This document shows, one piece after another, positions 6,307 to 14,447 of a stretch of 22,586 bases of DNA (positions within the stretch are counted from its first letter, which is position 1; each line of letters starts with the position of its first letter). This DNA comes from an uncultured Christensenella sp. (GTDB lineage: Bacteria; Bacillota; Clostridia; Christensenellales; Borkfalkiaceae): positions 1 to 22,586 of the forward strand of contig CAJUGP010000021.1 of NCBI GenBank assembly GCA_910586365.1, written 5' to 3'. The notes under the pieces are model-generated. The model was not told where the DNA came from. It did not search any database and saw only the letters and a list, made by a program, of their open reading frames with translations. A program made the position numbers and the translations under genes.

Positions 6307-9162
6307 TTATTTTCCTTGCAATGCTTTGTCTTCTTCGGCGATTTTCGTTTTTAACGTCTGATCGCAGCGGATCGCATAATAACTTGCGTAGTACGCGGGC
6401 GACCACCATTGCGCGTGTTTTCCGGGATTCGCGTCCTGCGTGTCGGAATAAGCCTGCGCGATCGCCGTGCCGGGCGTCGCGCCCTGCAACGCGCTGATCA
6501 GCGAAGAACTGACGGCGACGTTCGCAAAATAGGTGAGCATAAACGAATTGGCGTGTTGGCGCGCATCCAACTCGTTGAGCCAATCGTCTTTCGGCGTAAA
6601 CATGGTGGAATCGCTCACCGCGTTCAAACCCGTCTGCATGCGGATATTGAGGTCGCGGTCGGCATAGCTGAAATTGACCATGCGCAGCACCTTCATGGCG
6701 GTGTAGTAATTTTTGCCCGATTCGCCGATAAATTCGCTCAGCTTCATATCGGCATACTGCGGATCGTAACGCAGCGCTTTGGACGAAGACCCTTTTTCCG
6801 TTCCGTCGTAATCGCCGTAGCCCGCCGTTTCGACCCATTGGGCGACCGTCTTGCCGTTTTCGGAAGATTTGCGCGAATCGTCCGCCATGGCTTTCGCCAC
6901 TTTATAATAATAATCCCAAATCTTGCCGCCGATATCCGCATCCGAGCCGTATTCGGCGTTGTTGGCAAAGCCCTGCGGGGTAAGCATGTCTTTGAACGCG
7001 CCGTCGGAATAATGTTCGTAAGAGGTATCCTGATATTTCAGGAAGTCGGTGCACTGACGCATGAAGTTGGGCAGCTGCGCGCCCGCATACGTGAGCGAAA
7101 CCTGCTCGCTTTCCTGCACGGTGAGCGCGGCGATAAGCGACGCCGTCGCTTCTTTCTTCCAATACTCCTTGTCGCCTTCCTGCATATCGGCAAATCTGCC
7201 GTTTGCGGCATAGCCGACGCTGTCCATACGGGCAGCCCATTTATCCTGACGGAGAATTTGGTTGGCGTAAATCTGAGCCTGCGTATAAACGGTCGGGTTC
7301 GGGTTGCTTGCCTGCGCTTTATCGGTGACGTGCGCGTTTTCGCCCGTTCCCTTAACGTTGTTGGCGTTCGCATACGTTACGAGCGTGCCTGCGTCGTAGT
7401 CGGGCGTCGCCGTCGTCGTATAGAGTGCGTAATCCTCGGATACGGGCGAAGGCATTTGCCCGAAGTTCACGAGGGATATATCCGAATCGTTGCGCGTTGC
7501 CGCGTCCCAGCTGCCCGCGCCGTAGAAAATCGAACGCCCTTGACGGAAGAAGTCCCAGCCCGAGTTATTATCGGCGGGACGCCCGTCCTTCGCGCCGCCC
7601 GCGTTGGCGTTCCAGATCGCGCCGTGGTTTGCAAATGCCGCATACGTTTCGAGGAACACCTCGGTATTCATGCCGTACTGCACGTCGACGTTGCGCGTCG
7701 TGCCGTCGAGGTTGAGCTTGTTGCGCGTTTCGGTTGCCTTACCCGCATACGTGGTCGCTTTCTTATCCTTATACGCGTCGCTGCGAATGCCTGCGTAATC
7801 CTGTCCGTCCGGATTGAGCGCCGACGAACGGGCAGCGTTGAGGAAGTCGCCGTCGTTTGCGGCAAGCCAGGGCTGCAAATAAAGCGCGTTGCCCTGTTTC
7901 CCTTCGTACTGTTCGCCGCCGTACACCACGTAATGCACTTCGGTGTTGCCTTCCATCGCGGAAAATCCGCCGTAACCCGACTTCCAGCCGTCGGGCGCGC
8001 TGCTCGCCCAGTTGAAGGTGTTGAGGTAATAGGTCATCGCCCAGTTGAGCGCGCCGTATTCCTGATAAGTGAGAACGGTATGCCCGATCGTGCTGTCGTA
8101 AACCGAATTTGCATTGACGGCTTTCGCGTAATTCGCGCCGCCCTTTTCATAGCCCGCCGCGTCCTCGATCTTGAACGTCCAGCCGGGGAGACCGGGAATG
8201 GTGACGGTGAACCCGTCGCCGCGCGTCAACCCTTCGACAAGGCAGGCGATCGGATCGCCCGCGGAAAGAGCGGATTCGTAATTCTGATAGATATAATAGT
8301 TGAACGGTTTATAGGTGACGGGCACGCCGATCGCGAGCATGGGCGCCTCCTGCCCTTCGGTCGCCGTCGCCGATCCGACGACCTTACCCGTCGAGTCGTA
8401 AATGTTATACTGTCCGCTTGCCGCGAACGTTGCAACCGAGCTGCCGCCCGTGAAGGCAGGCACCTTGGAAGAGCTTGCCGCAGGATTGGTTACGTTACGC
8501 GTTTCCGAAGCCCTGCGCGTCTGATACGCCGCGACAAGATCATCCGTGAAATACATTTTATTATAGCCGAGCGCAAAATTGGAATAATCCTTCGGCAAAC
8601 CGTAAAGGCTGACTTCCTTGCTTGTATCCGCACTCGTCACGAATTTGCCCGAAGCCGCGTTGTATTCGACGGACTGACCGAGCGTATAATTCGCGTCGGT
8701 TTTATCGTACCCGTAATACGAAACGGCGTTGTTCCAAATCTCGGTGCCGAGCTTGTTCTTCGTTTCGGCGGAAAGATAGGGCGACAAGTCCATCACGTAT
8801 CCGAGCTTAGAATACTTTTTTACATAGCGGGGCGAAAGATAAATAACGTCGGCAATGGCGTCTCTGCCGTTCGACAGTCTTCCTTCCAAATCCTGAAAAT
8901 ACGCCTCTTTGTCGTTGTTGATTTCGGGTTCGATTCTTTCAATGGTGAAGTCAAAATCATGCGTTTTCTGATATTCTTCCACCCAGTCGTCCATGATTTT
9001 TTGGTTCACCTGTTTATCCGAATCGTTGCAGAAAATATGAACGGTGATCTTCGTCGCGCTTTTTCCGCCGCCGCACCCCGCTAACGCCGCAAGCGATCCC
9101 GCGGCAAGCACGGAAGAAAGAGCAATGATGGCTGCCTTTTTCGCATAATTTTTCTTCTTCAC
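6307..9162 (-). CDS. Giant extracellular solute-binding lipoprotein (CUT1)
   Basis: A 951-residue binding protein, more than twice the usual ~420-450 of the family. The signal peptide ends in lipobox LAGC with Cys30 as the anchor. Residues ~37-125 match the N-lobe start of family 1 binding proteins (ITVHIFCND, then DVIYLSPRYVKKYSKLGYV and a Leu/Asp-rich helix). GLPKDYSNFALGYNKMYF near 190 matches the first crossover. A stretch with no family resemblance that I can see (~215-420) follows. The second-lobe signature (WDFFRQGRSIFYGAGSW) comes near 550, and a long helical C-terminal region completes it. AGAGGTG precedes the ATG. As the first gene of the operon it should capture the sugars released by the exported GH43. 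The insert suggests a large or branched ligand, which is inference. Confidence 0.88.
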   Translation of the reverse strand: MKKKNYAKKAAIIALSSVLAAGSLAALAGCGGGKSATKITVHIFCNDSDKQVNQKIMDDWVEEYQKTHDFDFTIERIEPEINNDKEAYFQDLEGRLSNGRDAIADVIYLSPRYVKKYSKLGYVMDLSPYLSAETKNKLGTEIWNNAVSYYGYDKTDANYTLGQSVEYNAASGKFVTSADTSKEVSLYGLPKDYSNFALGYNKMYFTDDLVAAYQTRRASETRNVTNPAASSSKVPAFTGGSSVATFAASGQYNIYDSTGKVVGSATATEGQEAPMLAIGVPVTYKPFNYYIYQNYESALSAGDPIACLVEGLTRGDGFTVTIPGLPGWTFKIEDAAGYEKGGANYAKAVNANSVYDSTIGHTVLTYQEYGALNWAMTYYLNTFNWASSAPDGWKSGYGGFSAMEGNTEVHYVVYGGEQYEGKQGNALYLQPWLAANDGDFLNAARSSALNPDGQDYAGIRSDAYKDKKATTYAGKATETRNKLNLDGTTRNVDVQYGMNTEVFLETYAAFANHGAIWNANAGGAKDGRPADNNSGWDFFRQGRSIFYGAGSWDAATRNDSDISLVNFGQMPSPVSEDYALYTTTATPDYDAGTLVTYANANNVKGTGENAHVTDKAQASNPNPTVYTQAQIYANQILRQDKWAARMDSVGYAANGRFADMQEGDKEYWKKEATASLIAALTVQESEQVSLTYAGAQLPNFMRQCTDFLKYQDTSYEHYSDGAFKDMLTPQGFANNAEYGSDADIGGKIWDYYYKVAKAMADDSRKSSENGKTVAQWVETAGYGDYDGTEKGSSSKALRYDPQYADMKLSEFIGESGKNYYTAMKVLRMVNFSYADRDLNIRMQTGLNAVSDSTMFTPKDDWLNELDARQHANSFMLTYFANVAVSSSLISALQGATPGTAIAQAYSDTQDANPGKHAQWWSPAYYASYYAIRCDQTLKTKIAEEDKALQGK

Positions 9163-9391
9163 TTCACACCTCTATTTTTTTTTGATATAGTTTTGCCCAA
9201 CGGCTCGTTTCGTAACCGCGGGGGAGCGGAAAAACAAAAAAAGCCGATGGAAAATAATTCCATCGGAATGGAGCAAAGAAAAAGGACATTCGTAAACGCC
9301 TTCCGCAGCCCGAAAAAGAGGTTGCGAATAAGATCGTTTTAACGATTGCCCTTCGATATCATGACTCTCCCCCGACGTCATTATTTTTGCT
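9163..9391 (-). promoter_or_regulatory. Structured 5' leader of the glycan operon, candidate attenuator or riboswitch
   Basis: About 228 nt separate the predicted start (~9391) from the first ATG. The RNA can form a helix AUGAC/GUCAU around a G-rich loop, a hairpin AUCGU/ACGAU, a helix UUCGCA/UGCGGA, and then a canonical terminator (9238-9266), followed by ~75 nt to the start codon. A terminator inside a leader is the mark of transcription attenuation. I do not recognise a known riboswitch class. No convincing gene lies here: an open frame runs through it but has no ribosome site. Confidence 0.55.
9231..9266 (-). terminator. Intrinsic terminator inside the operon leader
   Basis: On the minus strand CCGATGGAA, loop TTATT, TTCCATCGG and then C and seven T. 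The 9-bp perfect stem occupies 9244-9266. It lies after the promoter at 9398-9426 and ~80 nt before the binding-protein ATG. Unless an alternative fold forms, most transcripts should stop here. Confidence 0.8.
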
Positions 9392-9397
9392 GAGGTT

Positions 9398-9426
9398 ATC
9401 TTATCACACGAAAAAGCCTTTGTCAA
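9398..9426 (-). promoter_or_regulatory. Promoter of the glycan operon
   Basis: -35 TTGACA (9421-9426), 17-bp spacer and -10 TAAGAT (9398-9403) on the minus strand. It is the only good promoter between the parB terminator and the binding-protein gene. The remaining 9427-9560 is AT-rich with no feature I can see. Confidence 0.75.
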
Positions 9427-9560
9427 TAGGCTTTTGAAAAATTTTTTAGATTTTTTTCAACTTTTTTATCTTTTCTTTAAGTAAATTTGACAAAGAATCG
9501 CACGTTTCGCCTTCGCACGCTTGTTTTTCCGCATTTTTGCCCGATTTTTGCTGTTTCCGT

Positions 9561-9597
9561 AAACAAAAAAGCGCGTTTCCCGTTTCGGGAAACGCGC
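9561..9597 (-). terminator. Terminator of the ftsH-parA-parB operon
   Basis: A 12-bp perfect stem GCGCGTTTCCCG (9571-9582) and CGGGAAACGCGC (9586-9597) with a 3-nt loop, followed on the minus strand by TTTTTTGTTT. It lies 14 bp after the parB stop. Confidence 0.9.
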
Positions 9598-9611
9598 CCT
9601 ATTCTCGCCTT

Positions 9612-10493
9612 TCAGTGCATATTGTCGATCAAATCGAGTATTTCGCTCAAACGCTGCAAATCGTCGCGCGTATAATAATCGATATAGATACGCCCTTTTT
9701 TGTCCGTGCCGATCAGCGAAACCTTCGTGCCGAGCGCGCCGCGCAGCCGCTCCACTAAATGTTTGAGTTCGGCGGACGCCAAAGCGTTTTTCTTTTCCTT
9801 GTCCTTCGCCAACACTTCGGGCGGATTGAGCAGGGCTTTCACCGCGCGTTCCATTTCGCGCACCGACCACCCCTCTTTCACGCATGTTTGCGCGATTTCT
9901 TCCTGCTCGTCGGCGGGAACGGTAACGAGCGTGCGGGCATGTCCCGAAGAGAGCTTGCCGTCGCGCACGAGCGCGATCACGGCGTCGCTGAGCGTTAACA
10001 GGCGCAGCGTGTTGGCGATCGCGGGGCGAGATTTGCCGAGCTTTTCCGAAAGCCCTTCCTGCGTCATGGAGAACTCTTCCATAAGCCGTTTCATGCCGTA
10101 AGCCGCTTCGATGGGGTTGAGGTCCTCGCGCTGCAAATTCTCGATGAGCGAGATTTCCTGAACTTCTTTTTCGTCCAGCTCCTTCACGATCACGGGAACG
10201 GCGCTAAGTCCTGCGCGGATCGCGGCGCGGTAACGCCGTTCGCCCGCGACGATCATATATTTTCCGCCGTCCGATCGCACCACGACGAGAGGCATGATCA
10301 CGCCGTGTTCTTTGATCGAACGCGATAATTCGGCAAGCGCGTTTTCCTCGAAGTTTTTACGCGGCTGATCGGGATTGGGAAATACGTTCGTAATGTCGAC
10401 CTCGGTTACGCCCTGTTCGCTGTGCGCGTTTTCGTAAGCCGCTTCGGTATCCAGAAACAACGCGTCCAAACCGCGTCCAAGTCCTCTCGCCAT
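9612..10493 (-). CDS. parB: Chromosome-partitioning protein ParB (Spo0J)
   Basis: A 293-residue CTP-dependent DNA clamp that loads at parS and spreads, recruiting condensin. Seen here: the N-terminal MARGLGRGLDALF typical of chromosomal ParB (ParA-contacting), NPDQPRK (40-46), the CTP-binding GERRYRAA (84-91), ENLQRED (118-124), a helix-turn-helix at ~143-166 (TQEGLSEKLGKSRPAI), and a C-terminal dimerisation region ending NMH. AAGGAG precedes the ATG, and the parA stop is 3 bp upstream. Two parS sites that it should bind lie at 13514-13572, just upstream of its own operon, which raises the possibility of autoregulation (inference). Confidence 0.97.
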   Translation of the reverse strand: MARGLGRGLDALFLDTEAAYENAHSEQGVTEVDITNVFPNPDQPRKNFEENALAELSRSIKEHGVIMPLVVVRSDGGKYMIVAGERRYRAAIRAGLSAVPVIVKELDEKEVQEISLIENLQREDLNPIEAAYGMKRLMEEFSMTQEGLSEKLGKSRPAIANTLRLLTLSDAVIALVRDGKLSSGHARTLVTVPADEQEEIAQTCVKEGWSVREMERAVKALLNPPEVLAKDKEKKNALASAELKHLVERLRGALGTKVSLIGTDKKGRIYIDYYTRDDLQRLSEILDLIDNMH

Positions 10494-10496
10494 GAT

Positions 10497-11276
10497 TTAC
10501 TCTCCTTTTCTCTCGTTTTCTTTGCTTAAAAATTCTTCGGTCAGCGCACGGTACGCCTTTGCGCCGTTGCATTTGGGGTCGTGCAATAAAATGGGCTTGC
10601 CGTGGCTGGGCGCCTCGGAAAGACGTATATTGCGCGGAATTACAATCTCATAAAGCTTTTTCGTGAAAAACTTTTTGATTTCCGCCGCGATCTGCTTGGA
10701 TATAAGCGATCTGCCGTCGTACATCGTGAGAACGACGCCCTCGATCTGCAAATTTTTATTTAAGTGTTGACGAACGAGCGCGATGCTGTTCATAAGCTGC
10801 GAAAGCCCTTCGAGGGCGTAATATTCGCTTTGAATGGGAATGATCGCGCTGTCTGCGGCGGCAAGCGCGTTGATCGTAATCAATCCGAGCGAAGGAGGAC
10901 AGTCGACCAGGATAAAATCGTAAAGCGTTTTGATTTTATCGAGCGCTCCCTTTAACACCTTCTCGCGTTTGGCTTTGTACACCAATTCCACTTCCGCGCC
11001 CGCCAAATCGATATTCGCCGGCAGCAGAAACAAATTATCCAACTCGGTGGGTAAAATATTCTCCTTCGCGTCCTCGTCGTCGATCAAAACGTTATACACA
11101 GACTTTTTCAGCGTCGATTTGCTGAACCCCAGCCCCGTCGTTGCGTTTCCCTGCGGATCGAGATCGACGAGCAGCACCTTTTTCCCCGCCGCGGCAAGAT
11201 ACGCCGCCATGTTGACGCAGGTCGTCGTCTTTCCCACGCCGCCTTTTTGGTTAGAAAAAGAGATGATTTTTCCCAT
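10497..11276 (-). CDS. parA: Chromosome-partitioning ATPase ParA (Soj)
   Basis: A 259-residue Walker-type ATPase that binds DNA non-specifically as an ATP dimer and works with ParB in origin segregation and control of initiation. The deviant Walker A KGGVGKTT is at 11-18, Walker A' VLLVDLDPQGN at 34-44, and Walker B FILVDCPPSLG at 121-131. There is no N-terminal helix-turn-helix, so it is the chromosomal rather than the plasmid P1 type. GGAGAGAG precedes the ATG. It sits between ftsH (15 bp upstream) and parB (3 bp downstream) in one operon, near the putative oriC but ~9 kb from it. Confidence 0.97.
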   Translation of the reverse strand: MGKIISFSNQKGGVGKTTTCVNMAAYLAAAGKKVLLVDLDPQGNATTGLGFSKSTLKKSVYNVLIDDEDAKENILPTELDNLFLLPANIDLAGAEVELVYKAKREKVLKGALDKIKTLYDFILVDCPPSLGLITINALAAADSAIIPIQSEYYALEGLSQLMNSIALVRQHLNKNLQIEGVVLTMYDGRSLISKQIAAEIKKFFTKKLYEIVIPRNIRLSEAPSHGKPILLHDPKCNGAKAYRALTEEFLSKENERKGE

Positions 11277-11291
11277 ATTCTTCTCTCTCCG

Positions 11292-13310
11292 TTACTCTTT
11301 CTTATCGGGCTTTTCTTCTTGTTCGGGTTTCTCTTCCGAAGGGTTTTCTTCGCTCTTTTCCGCGGCGTTACCGAACGGATCGTCGGGCATGCCGTTGTCG
11401 TGGCTCTCCATATAAGAAAGCACTTCGTTCCAATCCGCCCCCTTCATGAGCATGTCGACTTCGGCGGTGTAAATGGTTTCCCTCTCCACCAAAACGCGCG
11501 CCATGTTGTCGAGAATCGCGCGGTTCTCGGTCAGCAGCTTCTTCGCGCGCGCATACGCTTTGGAAACGATCGCCTTGACTTCTTCGTCGATCAACCCCGC
11601 CGTTTCTTCGGAATAGGTCGCGCGCTCCTCGAAATCGCGCCCGATAAAAACGGGGCCGTCGCTCGCATAGGCGATCGGACCGAGCTTTTCGCTCATGCCC
11701 CATTCCGTGACCATTTTCCGCGCGATCTGCGAAACGCGTTTAATATCGTTCGACGCCCCCGCGGAAACGTCTTGAATGACGATCTCTTCCGCAACGCGTC
11801 CGCCGAGCATCATACAAATCATATCGTTAAGTTTCTTAACAGTATAATCCATATCGTCGTTTTCGGGACGGGTAAGCGTATATCCTGCCGCCATGCCGCG
11901 CGGAATAATCGAAACCTCGTGCACGTTTTCGGTTTTTTCGCAGAGCTTGGCAAGAACGGCGTGCCCCGCCTCGTGATACGCGGTGCATTTTTTGTCCGCC
12001 TCGGTTACGACGCGGCTCTTCTTCTGCGGTCCCATGATAACTTTGTTGATCCCTTCGTAAAGCTCATGGTTGCCGATCATGGATTTGCCTTCGCGTGCCG
12101 CAAGGATCGCCGCCTCGTTCAGGAGGTTGGCAAGATCTGCGCCCGAAAAACCGCTCGTCATGCGCGCGATAATCTTAAAGTTTACTTCGGGCGCAAGCGG
12201 TTTGTTGCGCGCATGCACCTTCAAGATCTGTTCGCGCCCCTTTACGTCGGGCAGGTTGACATAAATTTGTCTGTCAAAGCGTCCGGGACGGAGCAATGCG
12301 TTATCGAGAATGTCGGCACGGTTGGTCGCCGCCATAACGATAACTCCCTCGTTGGTCTCGAAGCCGTCCATCTGAACGAGAATTTGGTTCAAGGTCTGTT
12401 CGCGTTCGTCGTGTCCGCCCCCTAAGCCTGCGCCGCGTTGACGACCGACCGCATCGATTTCGTCGATAAAGATGATGCAGGGCTGGCTGCGTTTTGCCAT
12501 ATCGAATAAGTCACGCACGCGCGAAGCGCCTACGCCGACGTACATTTCCACAAAGTCCGAACCGCTGACCGAGAAGAACGGCACGCCTGCCTCGCCGGCA
12601 ACCGCCTTTGCAAACAGCGTTTTTCCCGTTCCGGGAGGTCCGACAAGCAAAACGCCCTTCGGGATCTTCGCGCCCAAATCCGAAAACTTTTTCGGACTGC
12701 GCAAGAACTCTACAACTTCCTTCAGCTCTTCCTTCTCCTCTTCCGCTCCTGCGACGTCGGAGAACCTCACTTTAATATTGGTCGTGATCTTCGCTTTGGT
12801 TTTACCGAAGTTCATGACTTTGCCGCCACCGCCGCTCGTCGCGCGTAAAATAAGGAAGAATGCCACTACGCCGATTACAAGAACGCCGATATACAGCACA
12901 TTCCCCCATCCTGCTCCCGCATTGGGATCGGACATATCATAGTCCTGCAATCCTTTGCCGTGCGTATTTACCCAATCCGTCATACTTTCATAGGTGTAAA
13001 CGCTCGGATAATGTGCCCAATACGCATATGTTTTTGACTTTACGTCGGTATAACCGTATACGTTATATCCATTAAACACCACTTTTACGATCGGCTTTTT
13101 GTCGCCTGTTGCCTGCGGAACCGAAACAACGAGGTTTCCGTCTCCGTTTCCGTTATTTTCGTCTTCCACATACGGCTTAATTAACGATTCAAACTCGTGT
13201 GTGGATATTTTTTTGCTCGCCTTATCAAGATAGGTGATCAAAAAATATGCCCCTATCCCGAGCACGGCGACCAAAACGACGATAATAATTGATTTAACCG
13301 TCTTGCTCAT
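11292..13310 (-). CDS. ftsH: ATP-dependent zinc metalloprotease FtsH
   Basis: A 672-residue membrane-anchored AAA+ protease that degrades misfolded membrane proteins and short-lived regulators. Two helices (~5-27 and ~134-156) flank an extracytoplasmic domain of ~105 residues. The AAA module has GPPGTGKT (224-231), FIDEID (281-286) and the second region of homology RPGRFDRQ (341-348). The zinc site is HEAGH (446-450) with Asp522 in NDIKR as the third ligand. The acidic Lys/Glu-rich C-terminus is usual. AAGGAG precedes the ATG. It leads an operon with parA and parB, an unusual association, since ftsH more often follows hpt/tilS. Confidence 0.97.
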   Translation of the reverse strand: MSKTVKSIIIVVLVAVLGIGAYFLITYLDKASKKISTHEFESLIKPYVEDENNGNGDGNLVVSVPQATGDKKPIVKVVFNGYNVYGYTDVKSKTYAYWAHYPSVYTYESMTDWVNTHGKGLQDYDMSDPNAGAGWGNVLYIGVLVIGVVAFFLILRATSGGGGKVMNFGKTKAKITTNIKVRFSDVAGAEEEKEELKEVVEFLRSPKKFSDLGAKIPKGVLLVGPPGTGKTLFAKAVAGEAGVPFFSVSGSDFVEMYVGVGASRVRDLFDMAKRSQPCIIFIDEIDAVGRQRGAGLGGGHDEREQTLNQILVQMDGFETNEGVIVMAATNRADILDNALLRPGRFDRQIYVNLPDVKGREQILKVHARNKPLAPEVNFKIIARMTSGFSGADLANLLNEAAILAAREGKSMIGNHELYEGINKVIMGPQKKSRVVTEADKKCTAYHEAGHAVLAKLCEKTENVHEVSIIPRGMAAGYTLTRPENDDMDYTVKKLNDMICMMLGGRVAEEIVIQDVSAGASNDIKRVSQIARKMVTEWGMSEKLGPIAYASDGPVFIGRDFEERATYSEETAGLIDEEVKAIVSKAYARAKKLLTENRAILDNMARVLVERETIYTAEVDMLMKGADWNEVLSYMESHDNGMPDDPFGNAAEKSEENPSEEKPEQEEKPDKKE

Positions 13311-13374
13311 CGCAACTCCTTGTATTTTATTCGTTTTCTTATTATTCCGCAGTATGTGCGGATTTTACCGTATC

Positions 13375-13403
13375 ATTGTACCATAATTCATAAAATATGG
13401 CAA
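13375..13403 (-). promoter_or_regulatory. Promoter of the ftsH-parA-parB operon
   Basis: -35 TTGCCA (13398-13403), 17-bp spacer and -10 TACAAT (13375-13380) on the minus strand, giving a ~58-nt leader before ftsH. The nearest parS site lies ~110 bp upstream, within reach of ParB spreading. Confidence 0.75.
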
Positions 13404-13513
13404 GTACTTTATGGAAATTCTTTCCGTATTTTCAAAAATATCACAAAACTGTCGTAAATAAGCCGTTTTTTGCCGATTTTAGCCCTTGCGTATGCCTATT
13501 TTATATCAAAAAT

Positions 13514-13529
13514 TGTTTCACATGAAACA
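13514..13529. promoter_or_regulatory. parS centromere site 1
   Basis: TGTTTCACATGAAACA matches the bacterial parS consensus at 15 of 16 positions. The change is in one central base. It is one of two sites whose centres are 43 bp apart, about four helical turns. The surrounding 13404-13710 contains no gene I can support. Confidence 0.92.
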
Positions 13530-13556
13530 TTGACAAGAATTTTTCCTAAAAAACAG

Positions 13557-13572
13557 TGTTTCACGTGAAACA
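13557..13572. promoter_or_regulatory. parS centromere site 2 (perfect)
   Basis: TGTTTCACGTGAAACA is a perfect palindromic parS consensus. It is the loading site for ParB encoded at 9612-10493 and lies ~7 kb from the putative origin, as expected for an origin-proximal centromere. Confidence 0.97.
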
Positions 13573-13710
13573 ATCGGTGCAAAATAGCGATTTTAACGCT
13601 AAAACCGTGAAATGAGCAAAAATACCGCGGTTTTTCGGCTTTTTGAGCGTCAAAAAGGCAAGATAAACTTCAATTTTTTGTTTGCCTGTCCCCTACGGCA
13701 TTTTAAGCAT

Positions 13711-13748
13711 AAAAAAGCGTTCTGCGCGTATACGCAGAACGCTTTTTT
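13711..13748. terminator. Bidirectional terminator downstream of the cvpA-like gene
   Basis: Six A, then GCGTTCTGCG (13717-13726), a 6-nt loop, CGCAGAACGC (13733-13742), then six T. It is symmetrical, so it works on both strands. It ends the leftward cvpA-like transcript and shields the parS region. Confidence 0.88.
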
Positions 13749-13749
13749 C

Positions 13750-14301
13750 TTAACCTTGGTGAAAGAACGGTAACGTCCAAAACTTATCGAACCATTCCCA
13801 TTGATAAATTTTACCGACGATCGAGCTTTGGGCAATGAAGTTGTCTACCGACTCGATCGAAAGCCATCTGCAAATCATCAGGATCAGGAAGATCAAAACC
13901 AAAGCTTCAAACAATCCGAATAAACCGCCAAAAAACTTATTGATGACGCTGAACGCTTTTACTCTGTCTACCAGCGCCGTTCCGATTTTTCCGAGCAACC
14001 ATGCCAAAATCTTTGCGCCTACCAAAAGGGCGATAAAACTGATTGCAAGCGCTATCCAACCCGCGATTTTTTCATTGTTTATCGCGCTTATCAATGCGCC
14101 TGTCAGTCCGAACCATTGATCCAGCGCCCCCTGAAAGGCATTGCAGAACGTAAAAGCAACGAAAATCGCAACGATCGTTCCCGCCCATTTGCAAACGCTT
14201 TTTATAAATCCGCGGATCACGCCGAACAGCAGTCCCAAAAAAATGATCACAAAAAAGGCAACGTCTAACGAAACGGCTGCATTACTCAATAAATTGTACA
14301 C
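13750..14301 (-). CDS. CvpA-family membrane protein
   Basis: A 183-residue integral membrane protein of the CvpA (colicin V production) family. Four hydrophobic segments are visible at ~11-30, 36-54, 78-107 and 126-151. The first is followed by the family-typical GVIRGFIKSVCKWAG (28-42), with a Gly/Arg turn and an amphipathic stretch. The biochemical role of the family is not firmly known; links to envelope integrity and secretion have been proposed. Translation starts at GTG (14301), supported by GGGAGGTGG seven bases before it. It is monocistronic, with its own promoter (14351-14379) and terminator, divergent from the yyaC-like gene. Confidence 0.85.
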   Translation of the reverse strand: MYNLLSNAAVSLDVAFFVIIFLGLLFGVIRGFIKSVCKWAGTIVAIFVAFTFCNAFQGALDQWFGLTGALISAINNEKIAGWIALAISFIALLVGAKILAWLLGKIGTALVDRVKAFSVINKFFGGLFGLFEALVLIFLILMICRWLSIESVDNFIAQSSIVGKIYQWEWFDKFWTLPFFHQG

Positions 14302-14350
14302 AATCCACCTCCCGCCATTCCTCCCGTTCCAAAAAATTTCTTACCGTTTC

Positions 14351-14379
14351 ATTATAGCATATTTTTCTCTTTCAAACAA
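14351..14379 (-). promoter_or_regulatory. Promoter of the cvpA-like gene
   Basis: -10 TATAAT (14351-14356) and a weak -35 TTGTTT (14374-14379), 17-bp spacer, minus strand. Start near 14344, leader ~43 nt. I see no convincing sigma-A promoter for the divergent yyaC-like gene, which would suit a sporulation sigma factor. Confidence 0.65.
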
Positions 14380-14447
14380 TCATTTGCGCAAAATTGTTAT
14401 AAATTTGCCGTCAACGGACAAAAATCAAGCGGTAAAGAGGAATTATT

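Noticed and set aside
6409..9084. A very long open frame on the plus strand opposite the binding protein
   Set aside because: It is a codon-bias shadow: no promoter or ribosome site, composition dominated by Arg, Val, Ile and His, and the opposite frame has a lipobox and family motifs.
9300..9391. Glycine-riboswitch-like strings (GGGAGAG and GAAGGGCAA) in the leader RNA
   Set aside because: The aptamer helices do not follow in the right order, the conserved CUCAGGCA block is missing, and the gene context is sugar uptake, so I do not call the class.
9172..9426. An 84-codon open frame (or 69 codons from 9381) spanning the glycan-operon leader on the minus strand
   Set aside because: It begins in or just after the promoter, has no ribosome site, reads through a strong terminator hairpin, and has no recognisable protein character.
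13650..13835. A 61-codon frame overlapping the cvpA-like terminator on the minus strand
   Set aside because: It crosses a perfect bidirectional terminator and the real 3' end of the cvpA-like gene, with no ribosome site.
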